DNA from: Miscanthus floridulus
Taxonomy: Eukaryota; Streptophyta; Magnoliopsida; Poales; Poaceae
Assembly: GCF_019320115.1 (NCBI RefSeq)
Contig: NC_089597.1
Location: 120,679,710-120,743,709 of the forward strand
Length of the DNA: 64,000 bases
Direction: 5' to 3'
Shown here: positions 46,237-57,659 of the stretch, in pieces
Layout of the letters: each line of letters opens with the position of its first letter
How positions within the stretch are numbered: the first letter of the stretch is position 1
Notes under the pieces: generated by a model
The model's input: only the letters and a program-made list of their open reading frames with translations
What the model was told of the DNA's origin: nothing
Databases searched by the model: none
Program-made: the position numbers and the translations under genes

Positions 46237-47003
46237 GTGTTTGTCAGATTTCAATGGCTACGAAGCTGACCGGACGATCCGGTAAAACTGACCGGACGCT
46301 GAAGCCTCAGCGTCCGGTTGAGTACAGTAAGGGTCAAAATCAGTTTCTCCTCGACTGGACGCGTCCGGTCCACCTCGACCGGACATAGCTCAATGTCTGG
46401 TGGTAAACCCTAGCCACTGTACTGCCAAGTCAGCGCGACCAGACGTAGGCAGTCAGCGTCTGATGCTTTCAGACCCAGCGTCCGGTCAGTTGACCGACGC
46501 CAGTGTCTTCGCGACCAACTCCTTTTCACTTCTAACTTCTCCACCCTTGCTCTAATGTGCCAACCACCAAGTGTATCACCTTGTGCATATGTGTTAGCAT
46601 ATTTTCACAAATATTTTCAAGGGTGTTAGCACTCCACTAGATCCTAAATGCATATGCAATGAGTTAGAGCATCTAGTGGCACTTTGATAACCGCATTCCG
46701 ACACGAGTTTCACTCCTCTTAATAGTACGGCTATCAAACCTAAATATGATCACACTCTCTAAGTGTCTTGATCACCAAAACAAAATAGCTCCTATGGTTT
46801 ATACCTTTGCCTTGAGCTTTTTGTTTTTCTCTTTCTTCTTTTCAAGTTTAAGCCCTTGATCAACGCCATGCCATCACCGTTGTCATGTTATGATCTTCAT
46901 TAGCTTCTCCACTTGAAGTGTGCTACCTATCTCATGATCACTTGATAAACTAGGTTAGCACTTAGGGTTTCATCAATTCACCAAAACCAAACTAGAGCTT
47001 TTA
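46237..47003 (-). repeat. Copia LTR-C, truncated
   Basis: It matches LTR-A from about 35485 and LTR-B from about 43855 to the LTR end. The left ~1.05 kb is missing. It ends AGAGCTTTTA where the others have AGAGCTTTCA (one transition), followed by GGGGG, the outer target copy. Confidence 0.88.
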
Positions 47004-47285
47004 GGGGGCAGCATATATACGGCCACGGGGGAGGCAGCTTCGTGGACTAGGCTGCCTGCGGACTGCCTCACTAGCCGTTGGAGGCACCGGGCTGCTCACC
47101 GGGCCACCTCTTTCACCAGGCCATGCCCGTGCCGTGCTATGGGCCTAGGTGGCAGCCCAGGCATGTCCTGGTCCTTCGGGCCGGGCCGGCCTGGGCCCGA
47201 TGGCCATCGAGCCGTTCCGTGCTTGGGCCGGGCCAAATTGCTAGGCCACGAGCCCACGGGCTGCCTGGCCAGGTATAACAGTGAC

Positions 47286-47930
47286 AGACGTGTGGTCACT
47301 GTGCTGCCAACTCCCTGCCTGACCACCGTCCAACATTAGTCAACTAACATTAGTTGACTGGCACTATACCACTAGCCCCTCGCATGGCTTTCTGCCAGGG
47401 GACCCTGTGACCATTTCGTCTACTCGTATGGGATGAAAGACAAAACTGGCACACGACGCTCACGCATAAGCTACAGTGGCCAACAGGACCCCGATATGAT
47501 GCTGCTGCCACCACGATCTACAGGGTCAGCGGGACCCACGTGAAGCGGAGGACGGTATACATCCGGGAGCCTTATTTCTTTCTCTTTTTCCCTCTTCCCT
47601 TCGACTTAACCCCTGCTTTCCCTTGGCCTATAAAAGGGAAAGCAGGGCGCCCCACTTAGGACATCGACTCATCAGTTCATCGTACCACATCGGGAGCGAT
47701 TCATCGAACAAACACACCGCATCATACTAGAGACTTGGGAGCTACCTCCCTCTCTCACCAGTTTGTAACCCCCTACTACAAACTCAATGCTAGTAACATG
47801 ATCAGCTAGAAACTGGACGTAGGGACATTCAACCCGAACTAGTAGAATCCTTATGTTCTCTTAGCACACCATCCGAGTCAGATGCGCAATATACAAATTT
47901 ACTAGCCAGTGCTTACTTGAAACATCGACA
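47286..47930 (+). repeat. Gypsy-3 5' LTR, right piece with promoter
   Basis: It continues the LTR after the hAT target copy (47278-47285). A TATAAAAG box at 47629-47636 sits in CCTATAAAAGGG text, ~300 bases before the LTR end AACATCGACA (47930). The last 100 bases align to the end of the Gypsy-1 LTR on its minus strand. Confidence 0.8.
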
Positions 47931-47950
47931 GTTGGCGCGCCAGGTAGGGG
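47931..47950 (+). other. Gypsy-3 primer binding site
   Basis: TTGGCGCGCCAGGTAGGGG directly after the LTR, the same as in Gypsy-1. Confidence 0.8.
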
Positions 47951-47987
47951 CCTTTTTGCGCGTTTCGACATCAACACCAGGCCTCGG

Positions 47988-48850
47988 ATGGCTAATCGCA
48001 ATGCCAGCTGGGTCCTAGGCGCGTGCGTGCATTTTAGGAACCTGGACTTCGTCATTACGATGGAGGGAGAGTTGGTGCGGTCTTCCGCTGCCACACAACC
48101 CCTCCTCTTCACTAGCCTCGACGCAATCACCGAGGTGCCTAAGGAGCTACAGCTACCTATAACGGAGGTCCATGCCCCCAGAAGCAACTAGCCCCTTAGC
48201 CTCAACTATGGAAGGCCGCGCATAGTGGGTTCAGTGCACAAGCGTCTTGAGCTCCACTACGACATGCGTGACACCCCCGACGCTCGTAGACATGAAACAC
48301 CCTTAGAACAACCCGACGAGGACATACCGGTCCATCAGGTCCAACAAGGCGGTGGGCTGCGCACCGTGGTTCCGATGCATGAGCGTCTCGGCCTCTCCGC
48401 GATGCCTGTGACACCCTCGATGCCCGCAGGTGTGCCTGCGGTGATGCAAAGGAAGGGGCTAGCCATGGCTACCATCCACGTCATGGCGGATGCTATGACA
48501 GCGGTGAGGACCAAAGCCCAAGCCCTAACTTGATGAGACCTCAGGCCTTTGGCCGACATGCCCTCAAGGGCAAGGCAAAGCAGGACGAGGACATCGACGA
48601 AGGCGCCTCCAAGCCTCCCAACAAAAGGAAGAACAAGCGGTGGCATGGGAGCTCGCTAGCGGCCAACGCCGACCGCACGGGGGGCCAAAAGCCTATGGAG
48701 GACACCTCGAGCCACTTCGAGAAGCTGCTTGAAGGGCCATGCCCGAACCATGCTTTCCCCGTCAAGCACCTATACAAGGACTGTGTTCTCTTGAAGCGGT
48801 TCTTGTCTGGAAGCTCTAACAAGGGGGAGCATAGGACGGAGCCTAGCTAG
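47988..48850 (+). pseudogene. Gypsy-3 gag, broken and shortened
   Basis: An ATG at 47988 starts NRNASWVLGACVHFRNLDFV, equivalent to the Gypsy-1 gag start. The frame stops at 48189, resumes to 48535 and shifts to a last piece (48530-48850) with a Lys-rich stretch and SHFEKLLEGPCPNHAFPV followed by KHLYKDCVLLKRFL. The capsid-like core of the family is not seen, so a deletion inside gag is likely near 48530. What remains is start and Cys/His end. Confidence 0.75.
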
Positions 48851-48965
48851 ATGAAGCGAGCGATGTCACCCCCCTTCCTTTGGCCAAGTATGCAAGGACT
48901 GCCACAAGCTCTCCCCGCCATAGGAGGGACTGTGCGTCATCACAGAGATGCTCTAGCTAGGCGCC

Positions 48966-49034
48966 TACAAACTTGACGGCGAGATCTTCGCCAACACTTG
49001 GAACATTGAGCAGCTATGTCACTTTTACCCCTAA
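48966..49034 (+). pseudogene. Gypsy-3 pol remnant: only the last codons
   Basis: YKLDGEIFANTWNIEQLCHF followed by a two-residue end and TAA. It is the counterpart of the Gypsy-1 pol end (GEVFTNAWNIKQL). Only ~110 bases separate it from gag, so protease, RT, both RNase H and integrase are absent. This fits an internal deletion that made a non-autonomous element. Confidence 0.75.
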
Positions 49035-51744
49035 TAAACACACACTTCCTCTTATTATTAGTTTCGTTGTCGAACTCCCTGATCTTTTGTGACACCCAAC
49101 CCTAGCAAATGATGGGGGGTCGGGCCTTACTCGGGGGCTAATAAGGACATATCTATCCAATAGATAATCTCTATGTCCGCCCCTTTTTCACGATTAAGAC
49201 CCAAAAGCAAAGTTTGTGAAAATAAACCATGAGTAAAACTGATCGGACAGCGAGAAACATATGCCCCAGCAGCTACGGCACCTTTGCTCACCAGCGTAAT
49301 CAGAGTTTCTTTTCCGCACCCTGGGCTTTTTTGGGCTTAGGCATGGAAAGGGCCGATACGCTTTAAAAATCTATCCGCCTAGCAAACATTCTCAGTGCCT
49401 GACCCCATTTCATGTTAAAACCTAGGAGCTAGGTTTACGAGAACAGGCTCTGAGTATAACTGGTTGAGCTTCGGGAAACCTACACCCTAGCGGCTATGGA
49501 GTCTCTGCTCACCAGTGTGATCAGAACTGGCTCACCCGCATCCCAAGCTTTTATGGCCTTAACAACAAAAAGGGTCAGAATGCACTAACCTTTTTATACA
49601 AAAAGGGGAGAAGAACTAAAAAGTTGTTTGCTATAACAAAGTTTAAGAGCTTGTCCATTTATTACAAGTTCCCTACCTAGTTTATCTTCCTAAACTAAAT
49701 TCTCACGCAGGATGTTCTCATCCTCTATCTCCACAGGAAAACCTTGTCCCAGTAGGTAACACAAGTCAATTGGATGGCTTAACCAATGCCGTGAAACGGG
49801 TGGGGAGTAGTAGGATGCCCCATGCGGGTTGTGCCGACCCCATCATGAACAATGGACCTAGACCCCGCTCAATCATATCCAGAAAACCTTGTCCCAGTAG
49901 GTAACGCAAGTCAATTGGACGGCTTGATCGACACCGTGAAATGGGTGGGGAGCAGCAGGATGCCCCATGCGAGTCATGCTAACCCCATCACGAACAATGG
50001 ACCCGGACCCCGCTCAATTATATCCGGTGAGAGCTTCCCGAGCCCATCACTCTTATCATCAAGGTAAAACCTATGCCTAGGTCGATCGAACGGCTCCAGG
50101 AAGCTACCAGAAGATGAGCGCATGCCTATCAAAATCTTCCCCACGAAGGATGGCCCACCAGTGGGTTCACGGCTGCTCTAGGGCACCCTAGAGTGAGGGG
50201 AGGTTAAGGACGGGCCCGCTAGCAGCCAATAACCGAAGCGCGTGGAGCGCCTCAGGCATCTCGACCCTCATTTCAAGTCTTGGATGATGCAGGGTTCATG
50301 GTTTTTCCCCGAAGAAAGGCATCGAGCCCTTGGACCAGTCTGGGAACTATATGGACCGACCACCAAGAATCTAGAGTCAGTCACCAGCTGACCTCGAACC
50401 AGACCCCCGTGAAGGGTATCTCGGGGCTCCACTCGAACAAGCCCATTAACAACTAACCAAGCACTATGCTTCGTCCAGCGAGGAAAGCATGGCATGGCTC
50501 AGCCCCTTCGTTCTAGCGAATAGACACATGAGGGACGATGATCACAAGATGAACCGACACCCCGACCGGACCCCTGCTACGTGCGGGGGCTCGGGGGCTC
50601 GGCATCGCAAAGAGACCGAATACACAGTTGCAGACAGATGATGAGTCACCTCTGGCTATAAAAACTGAGTGTGGGGTAATGCATGAAACATGGTCGACCC
50701 CTACCGAGCCTCACAAGGCTCGGGGCTCGAGCTGCCCAACCCTAAATCAAGAGACCGAGGTTCTAAGGTTGACCCACGAAGGGTCCAAGGCCACCTCACA
50801 TCAAACAAGGGTCAGGGGAGAAAACGTAGATGAGCCCCAGCGGCCTTCGCTCGACCCGCCTAGAAGCGGATAGGGTCATCTCAACCTTCTTGTTTGATCC
50901 TAGCTCCCAGTCGAGCCCATAGAATCCCCATTGAGGGGGCATTTGTTGGAAGGTGGGTTAAGGAGCAGTGGAACATCACACGAAGGCTCTACCGAGCCCA
51001 TCGTGAATGACGGACCCGGATTCCACTCATACATGCCCGTTAGCGAGCTCACCAAACTCATAACTCAAGCCATCGAGGCAAGTAACGTTAGCTCAACCCC
51101 CATGGTTGTGGAAACCATGGATGGGGCAACAATCACAAAGTCAAGCCAACCCTTGATCGAACCCCCGCTACATGAGGGGGCTCGATGAAAGTTGGACTCG
51201 CAAGGAGACCAAATGCGCAGTCACAGAATGATAGCTTGAATCCTAGGGAGGGGGTACGTATGAAAACAAGAGACATTTTCTCCTACTAATCTCGCTATCC
51301 TCTCCATGATCTTTAGTGACACCTGACCCCAACAACGGCAAGGGGTCGGATCTCACTCGAGGGCTAATAAGGGTATAAATACACCCTTTCTAAAACAATC
51401 ACCACGCTCGACCTCTTCCTCACGATAAATCTAGAGGCAAGGATTATGGAAACAAGCGATTGGGCATCGCTGGTTGCACTATGAGAAACCTACGCCCCTA
51501 CGGCTACGACAGTCTTACTTACCAGCACGATCAAAGTTTCCCTCCTACACCTCGGGCCTCGTGGTTTTAACAAACGGAAGGGTCAGAACACACGAACCCC
51601 TTTCCACACATAAAAAGGAGGAAAAACAAACTTAGATAAACAAAATAAAATGATAAGTTTGTGCGATAGTGCAGAAGGGTTGAAGTTTGTCTGCTTGTTA
51701 CATGAATGATTACTCGACCTACCTAACTAACTAACCCCTCTAAG
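49035..51744 (+). other. Gypsy-3 spacer
   Basis: No gene recognised. It contains two copies of a landmark phrase (GTCGGGCCTTACTCG near 49125, GTCGGATCTCACTCG near 51345) whose reverse complement is in the Gypsy-1 spacer (9130-9190), a 145-bp tandem pair, and text at 50825-50925 matching the inverse of the Gypsy-1 6309-7096 repeats. Short frames inside are not conserved. Confidence 0.6.
49738..50027. repeat. 145-bp tandem duplication
   Basis: Copies 49738-49882 and 49883-50027 both start AAAACCTTGTCCCAGTAGGT and differ at about one base in ten. Confidence 0.85.
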
Positions 51745-51912
51745 GTAAAATTATGTCTTCCATTTTGTCCGCCAGGTCCTACGAAAGAGGAGCCACCGCC
51801 ACCTCTATCTCATCTAGCTCGACGTCAATGTAGCCAGGAGCAAAGCCAAGGCTCATAGTCTCTAGGTCAATGTTGTCCCCGTAATGTGAACGAGCAATCG
51901 TGAAGGATTGAT
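51745..51912 (-). pseudogene. Gypsy-3 antisense accessory ORF remnant
   Basis: On the strand opposite gag. The frame reads IARSHYGDNIDLETMSLGFA, then PGYIDVELDEIE, then a stop and DLADKMEDIILP. It aligns residue by residue with the end of the Gypsy-1 accessory ORF (SHYA, then SQGFAPVYEDAELDEME, then LADKLKEEVLP). It is only the C-terminal ~55 residues; the element is cut at ~51970. Confidence 0.7.
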
Positions 51913-51974
51913 GGACCCCGACGCGGCCTGTTGCCTGCCCAAGGCAAGCCTCGGTGCATAACCCCTATTTTTAA

Positions 51975-53159
51975 TTATCACCGGATATATATATATATAT
52001 ATATATGATGTGCATTTACATTACAGGCATTTTATGGAAACTACGTGCATAAATATATCTACCTATGAGTCCTACTAGTGCAGGTTGAGTAGCTGCTATG
52101 CTCAGGATATTGGTAGCATACTGTGGCCAATAGGGCATAGCTCGGTTACACTTTTTCCCTGTCTGAGTGGATTAAGGACCGGTCGTTGCATAAGGCATCG
52201 TGGGCAAGTCACAGATCTATTTTCCTGAGCACATACTTGGGTATGGGCGCAGGGAAGACTTGTTGCTCTCTTGTCATGGATCCGGCTCTTTTCGGACCGA
52301 CTGATTGGAGGCGGGGATAGTGGAGGTCCTTGCACCACACTGAGTTCGGGACTCAGGAGTGGGGGCTTAGAGTCCAAATTTAGATGGGGACCTGGACACC
52401 TAGGATAGGAGGGTGATGGGTTGGTCCTGCTTGTGCTTGGGGTACAAGTGGGGCATGTGTTTTCGGGGCACCCAGCTGGGCATATTGGTTTGCGAATCGC
52501 CGTCGAGTCGGTACGACTTGCTTCGTGTTTAGCACCGTAGTAAGGACTGAAAGTTGAAAGGAGAAGAAATGGATTTGCTTGATCAACTCTTGCTTGAAAG
52601 TAGAACATGTGCTTATATAGACTGGGTAGATGACAACTTAATACGGCTGATAATAATAACATAAATAAGGACACACTATTAGTATTGCTTTCTGTCAAAA
52701 GAAACCAATAAACCATAAAGCTTATCATATTCCTTGGAGTCAGGAAATTATTCCCACTAGTCGAATAAGTCTTGCGAGTATATTGTGTACTCAGGATTTA
52801 TTTACCCCTATTGCAGGTAATGCATGAGAAGTACCCTTGTGTGGAGGATTCTTCTGGTGGGCTCAGCCGGATCGTCGTTCGTATCGCTAGATGTTTATTT
52901 TAAATTCCGCTGCTTATCATTCCATACTCTGACATTTGGTATTGTAATAATGTAATTTTAAGAAACTCTGATGTATGAAATGGACAAGTATTGTAACTCA
53001 TTCTCATTATTGGATCCTTGGGAAAAATGTGGATCTTTCAGGTTCTCCCTTAGGGTGTGCCCGACGGATACCACCCGCTGCGGCTTGCTTTCAGGTGCTT
53101 AGTGTCTGGTGGAAGACAAGCACCTCAGTAAGCGTGTTATTTCGAGCGGTTCTACCACA
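51975..53159 (+). repeat. Chromovirus 5' LTR, 3' part
   Basis: The end TCTACCACA is followed by the primer site. An (AT)n run at 51987-52007 marks the left edge against Gypsy-3. 52130-52190 and 52720-52870 are homologous, in inverse orientation, to 60957-61010 and 60225-60400. Confidence 0.75.
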
Positions 53160-53634
53160 GTTGGTATCAGAGCCAATAATGATTACAAGTTTCATCACTC
53201 TTTTTCAAAACTTAAGAATTTGACCAACAAAAGCTTTACGAAAAGTAGGATGCGATTACATTATGTAAATAAATATAAGCCCTAGCAATATGGTCTATCT
53301 AGGATAGCGGCACTAGTCTTATCTAATTAGTTTTCTGCAGGTACACTGACTTACATCGCGTAAGAAATCGCTTAGTATACGGAAAGTGAGTGTGCGATGT
53401 GCCGAAAATTTTACGAGTATCGCTATATTCCGGCTTGAGCGAACACCTAGGCCAAAGCATGCATCATGATAATAGCATCTTACTTAAACTAAAATCCCCC
53501 TACATGTATAACTGAATTAGTAAAGTGATAGGGCTAACTAAAGGAATGCTTTAATAAATGTGCTGTCATTTCTCTAATCCCTTGTTTCTGATCGGTAAGG
53601 TCATTGTAAATGGATGGTTCCTATCTCTTACAGA

Positions 53635-54790
53635 TGAATCTAAGGTCTAAACGCGGGAGCACCAATTTTGGGGTGGCTCATGGTCTTGGTGAAGGCCAGG
53701 GCGAGAGTGGTCGGGCCATTGAGCACGGCAGCGGGGGGTCAAGAGGTCCCACCTTTGGCTCCTCATCCTTTCTTGCCACCGCCACCGCCACCTCCACCAC
53801 CAATGACTCATGCTGAGATGATGGCGGAGCTATTGGCTGCTCACCGAGAGTCAGCCCGTGCCATGGAGATATTGGCACAAACTATCACGGGCTTCGCCCG
53901 TGAAGGCCATGGGGGCAATGGTGGGAACGGGGGTGGTGCCCGCCATCCTGAGGGACCCTCCTCTTACTAGCACTTTGTTAAGACCCACCCGCCCACATTC
54001 ACACCATATGATGAGCCCCTAGAGGCAGAGCACTGGCTTCACATCCTAGAGCAGAAGTTTCTATTGCTCGATGTGGCCAACGAGCAGAAAGTGCGCTTTG
54101 CAGCGCAGCAGCTGTTGGGATTCGCAAGTGCATGGTGGGATACCTTCCATGCCATGCAGCAGCCTGATCATTCGGCAACCTGGCAGGAGTTCACCACTAC
54201 ATTCTGAGAGTTCTATATTCCTGCTGGTGTCATCAACCAAAAGGTGACTGACTTCCTAGAGCTGCGATAGGGGAGTATGACAGTGATGGACTATGTGAAT
54301 AAGTTCAATAACTTGGCCTAGTATGCTGGCATCCATGTGGACACTGATGATAAGAAGAAGGACCGCTTCTTTCATGGTCTCTCTTCCATCCTTCAGGAGA
54401 AGCAGTACACTGCAAACTATCAGACCTTTGGGGCACTGATGAACGCCACCATTGCCATGAAGGGCTTTCAACGGGAGTCTTAGGCAGAGTAGAAGAGGAA
54501 GCGGGTGGCCATAGGGTCTTCCAGCCACCCTCATACTCAGAAGATACAGGTTGTCCAGCGAGGGCCCTATCAATCAGCAGGTAGGCCTTCATTTTGGTAG
54601 CCCCAGCAGACTTCTTAGACTTCCTCCACATAGTATCGTGCACCCCCACAGCAGGTGCAGCCCCAGCAACCTCAGGGACAGCAGGTCCCACCTCGTTAGG
54701 GATTTGGGAACAAGCCCGGTGCTTGCTTCAAGTGTGGCAAAGATGGCCACTATGCCCAGGAGTGTCCCCAGAACCAGCCAGCTTAGTCCG
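53635..54790 (+). pseudogene. Chromovirus gag
   Basis: From an ATG near 53635, shifting frame in a Pro-rich stretch (nine Pro around 53778-53805). Core motifs are HFVKTHPPTFTPYDEPLEAE (the retrotransposon gag start), AEHWLHILEQKFLLLDV and LLGFASAWWDTF. The zinc knuckle ACFKCGKDGHYAQECP lies at about 54720-54770. Around ten stops interrupt it, mostly TAG. Confidence 0.88.
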
Positions 54791-54799
54791 CTCAACCGT

Positions 54800-55110
54800 C
54801 AGTGAACTCCAGGCTTGTCAAGAGGACCATAATCAAGAAGAAAGTGCCCAGTAGATCTGGCCAGGTGCATTTCATAGATGCTGAGCAGATTTTACAGCAG
54901 GAGCCGGTGATGGCTGGTATGTTTACCATTGACTCCCATCTAGCTTATGTGTTGTTTGATTCTGATGCATCACATTCCTTTATGAGTATGGGATTTGTAG
55001 AACGCCACAACTTACCACTTATGGCTATACCATATGCCTATAAGATCCATACTACGGGTTCACAAATGTTCATCAATATCTGAACAGATACAGTAAGCTT
55101 GGTATTAGCC
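54800..55110 (+). pseudogene. Chromovirus protease
   Basis: VMAGMFTIDSHLAYVLFDSD then ASHSFMSMGFV corresponds to the retropepsin site, where the family has Asp-Ser-Gly-Ala. Here the Gly is Asp (DSDA), a single transition that should inactivate it. The second block [19 protein letters not shown] lies at 55150-55210. Confidence 0.82.
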
Positions 55111-56160
55111 ACCCACACTTACCACCTATAGTTCATGGTAATGCCTGGGCAAGGCATTGATGCTATTCTTGGAATGAACTGGTTGTGGATGTATGGGGTA
55201 GTATTAGATATGAAGCGGAGGAGTGTGGAGTTATGGCTTCCTTCTTCTAAGGATAGGATGTCTCTTATTGTAGCCTCAGATCCAGTCTTACCTGTTGCTG
55301 CCCATGCTAAAGCCTCTCCTGATCTTACCTCCATTCCGGTGGTATGTGAGTTCCTAGATATTTTCCCTGAAGATCTTCCTGGATTGCCATCGAACAGAGA
55401 GGTAGAATTCTCCATTGAGCTAGAGCCTGGTACTGCCCCTATCTCTAGACGCCCGTACTGCATGGCTCTAAGGGAACTAGCAGAAATGAAGAAGTAACTG
55501 CTAGAGTTGATGGACAATGGTTTTATCCGTCCTAGTTCTTCACCATGGCGTTGCCTGGCTATTTTTTGTGAATAAAAAGGATGGTACTCTACAGATGTGT
55601 TTGGATTACCGCCCCCTTAATGCGGTAATAGTTAAGAACAAGTATCCTTTGCCTCGCATAGATACTTTGTTTGACCAGCTGGCCGGTGCCAAGGTATTCT
55701 CGAAGATTGATCTCCGATCAGGCTATCATCATATCAAGATTAGGCCACATGATTACCAAAGACAGCTTTCTCTACTAGGTATGGGCTGTATGAGTACCTA
55801 GTGATATCTTTTGGTCTTACCAATGCTCCTGTCTTCTTCATGTACCTAATGAATTTAGTTTTCATGCCGGAGCTGGATAAGTTTGTGGTAGTTTTCATTG
55901 ACGACATCCTAATCTATTCCAAGAATGATGAAGAGCATGCCCAACACCTTCGGATAGTACTGGCTTGACTAAGGGAGCACAAGTTGTATGCTAACTTCAG
56001 TAAGTGCGAATTTTGGTTAGATCGAGTACAGTTTTTAGGGCATGTGTTGACACTTGACGGCGTATTAGTAGATCCCAGCAAGGTGCAAGATGTGTTGGAT
56101 TGGAAGTCTCCCAAGTCTATGCACTAGATTCATCAGTTCCTTGATCTCGCTGGGTGCTAT
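55111..56160 (+). pseudogene. Chromovirus reverse transcriptase
   Basis: A linker to RT ([16 protein letters not shown]) is followed by [64 protein letters not shown] and the catalytic [12 protein letters not shown] frameshift lies near 55555 and another near 55780, with stops at 55495 and elsewhere. The order is that of chromovirus RT. Confidence 0.9.
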
Positions 56161-56179
56161 CGGTGTTTCATTCTGATTT

Positions 56180-56680
56180 CTCCAAGATAGCCCACCCAAT
56201 GACCAAGCTGCTCTAAAAAGAAGCTAAGTTTGATTGGAGCCCAGCTTGTGAAGAAGCTTTCCAAGCTCTGAAGACTTTTTTGACCACTGCTCCTGTGTTG
56301 GCCCAACCAGATATTGAGAGGCCCTTTGATGTGTACTGTGATGCCTTGAAGATGGGGTTGGGGTGTGTGCTTATGTAAGATGGGCGTGTGATAGCATATG
56401 CTTCGCGCCAACTAAAGAAGCACGAAGTAAATTACCCCACTCATGACTTAGAGATGGCTGCTGTAGTCCACTCTCTAAAGATTTGGAGGCACTATCTATT
56501 GGGTAACAAAGTACATATTTTCACTGATCACAAGAACCTCAAGTATATTTTCACCTAGTCTAAGCTGAACATGAGGCAAAGGAGATGGTTAGAATTGATA
56601 AAGGATTATAACTTGGAAGTCTATTATCACCCAGGAAAGGCTAATGTAGTGGCCGATGCTTTGAGCCAAAAATCACATTA
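56180..56680 (+). pseudogene. Chromovirus RNase H
   Basis: FDWSPACEEAFQALKTFLTT, VYCDALKMGLGCVLM (Asp; the usual DAS is DAL), [20 protein letters not shown] (Glu), [14 protein letters not shown] (Asp) and [11 protein letters not shown] (final Asp). Three TAG stops. It feeds directly into the integrase leader at 56697. Confidence 0.9.
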
Positions 56681-56696
56681 GGTTGAGGAAACAACC

Positions 56697-57647
56697 TTGT
56701 CTCTTGACCATGCTGAAGTGTTGGCTCACATTGCATTGACCTCAGAATTGCTGGAGAAGATTATTTGGGAGCAAAGGGAAGACCTCGAAGAAATTCCCCA
56801 CATCAGGAAATTGATGTCCAAAGGGCATGGCCCTCACTTTAGTGTTGATGAGCATGGAGTAGTGAGATACAATGATAGACTAGTGGTTCCATCCAATGTG
56901 GAGCTAAAAAGGAAGATTTTGAATGAAGCCCATCATTCAAAGCTATCTATCCATCCTAGCAGCAACAAGATGTATCATGATCTGCGCCACTTGTACTGGT
57001 GGTCTAATATGAAGCAGGACATCACCCGACATGTTGCGGAATGCGACACTTGTTGTAGAGTTAAGGCAGATCATGTGCGTACTCTAGGATATCTATAGCC
57101 CTTGCCTATTCCTGTTTGGAAGTGGGAAGATATTTCCATGGATTTCATTGTGGGTCTACCCCGTACAACCAATGGCTATAACTCTATTTGGGTCATTGTG
57201 GACCATCTCACAAAGTCTGCCCATTTTATCTCGGTGAAGATTTCATATTCAGCTAGGAAGTATGCTGAGATATACCTTGATCGGATTGTGACCCTACACG
57301 GAGTTCCCCTTACTATCATCTCAGATAGGGGATCAGTTTTTGTCTCTTGCTTCTAGGAGCAACTCCAGGAGTATCTTGGGACCAGTCTCCTCCATAGCTC
57401 AGCCTACCACCCCTAGACTAATGGCCAAATAGAAAGGGTGAATCAGGTGCTCGAGGACATGTTGAGAGCTTGTGCCATTTCTTTTCCTAAAAAGTGGGAT
57501 GAGTGTTTGATGTTAGCTGAATTCTCTTACAATAATAGCTACCTAGAAAGCATCCGCATGGCACCATTTGAAGCTCTATATGGGAGGAAGTGTAGGACAC
57601 CACTCAACTGGGTTGAAGTGGGAGACCGTGGGTACTTTGGGCCTTAA
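56697..57647 (+). pseudogene. Chromovirus integrase
   Basis: The zinc finger region has HHSKLSIHPSSNKMYHDLRH and CDTCCRVKADH. The catalytic core has WEDISMDFIVGLPRTTNGYN (Asp), PLTIISDRGSVFVSCF (Asp) and NGQIERVNQVLEDMLR (Glu). A GPY-type region follows. Stops at 57099, 57354 and within 57410-57430, all TAG. Confidence 0.92.
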
Positions 57648-57659
57648 TTCATTAAAGAA

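Larger units (their letters stand above)
21742..47003 (-). mobile_element. Copia/Sirevirus-like compound element with three LTRs
   Basis: In plus-strand order: LTR-A (21742-36250, interrupted by Gypsy-2), a full internal region coding on the minus strand (36251-42797), LTR-B (42798-44616), a second partial internal region (44617 to ~46236) and a partial LTR-C (~46237-47003). The outer ends are flanked by GGGGG (21737-21741 and 47004-47008), consistent with one original insertion later enlarged by unequal recombination and then shortened by deletion. Supporting the Sirevirus group are a very large gag with zinc knuckles, a primer binding site TGGTATCGGAGCC, a ~1.2-kb region between pol and LTR with repeated purine tracts, and palindrome-rich LTRs. 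The LTR starts TGAAAGGTCCTAATGGC on the plus strand. Confidence 0.85.
20677..47277. mobile_element. hAT-like non-autonomous transposon, split by Copia
   Basis: An exact 8-bp duplication, ACAGTGAC, flanks it (20669-20676 and 47278-47285); 8 bp is the hAT superfamily length. Ends are inverted: TATAGATGGCCAACGGGCC on the left and, read from the right, TATACCTGGCCAGGCAGCC, with subterminal GGGCCG-rich repeats on both sides. The insertion lies within the Gypsy-3 LTR. Without the Copia compound it is ~1.3 kb: left arm 20677-21741, right arm 47009-47277. I see no transposase, so it depended on another element. Confidence 0.75.
20103..51970 (+). mobile_element. Gypsy-3: pol-less Tat-lineage element, split by nested insertions
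   Basis: The plus-strand element has a 5' LTR in two pieces (20103-20676 and 47286-47930, ~1.2 kb once the hAT insertion and one target copy are removed), a GGCGCGCC-type primer binding site, a broken gag, the last ~25 codons of pol, a ~2.7-kb spacer and an antisense accessory ORF remnant. It stops near 51970, where chromovirus LTR sequence begins, with no 3' LTR. LTR start (TATCGGGACCAATACTAGGG) and LTR end (GAAACATCGACA) both align to Gypsy-1 read on the minus strand, so the two are sister families. The true TG start appears mutated to TA. The right boundary is approximate. Confidence 0.75.
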
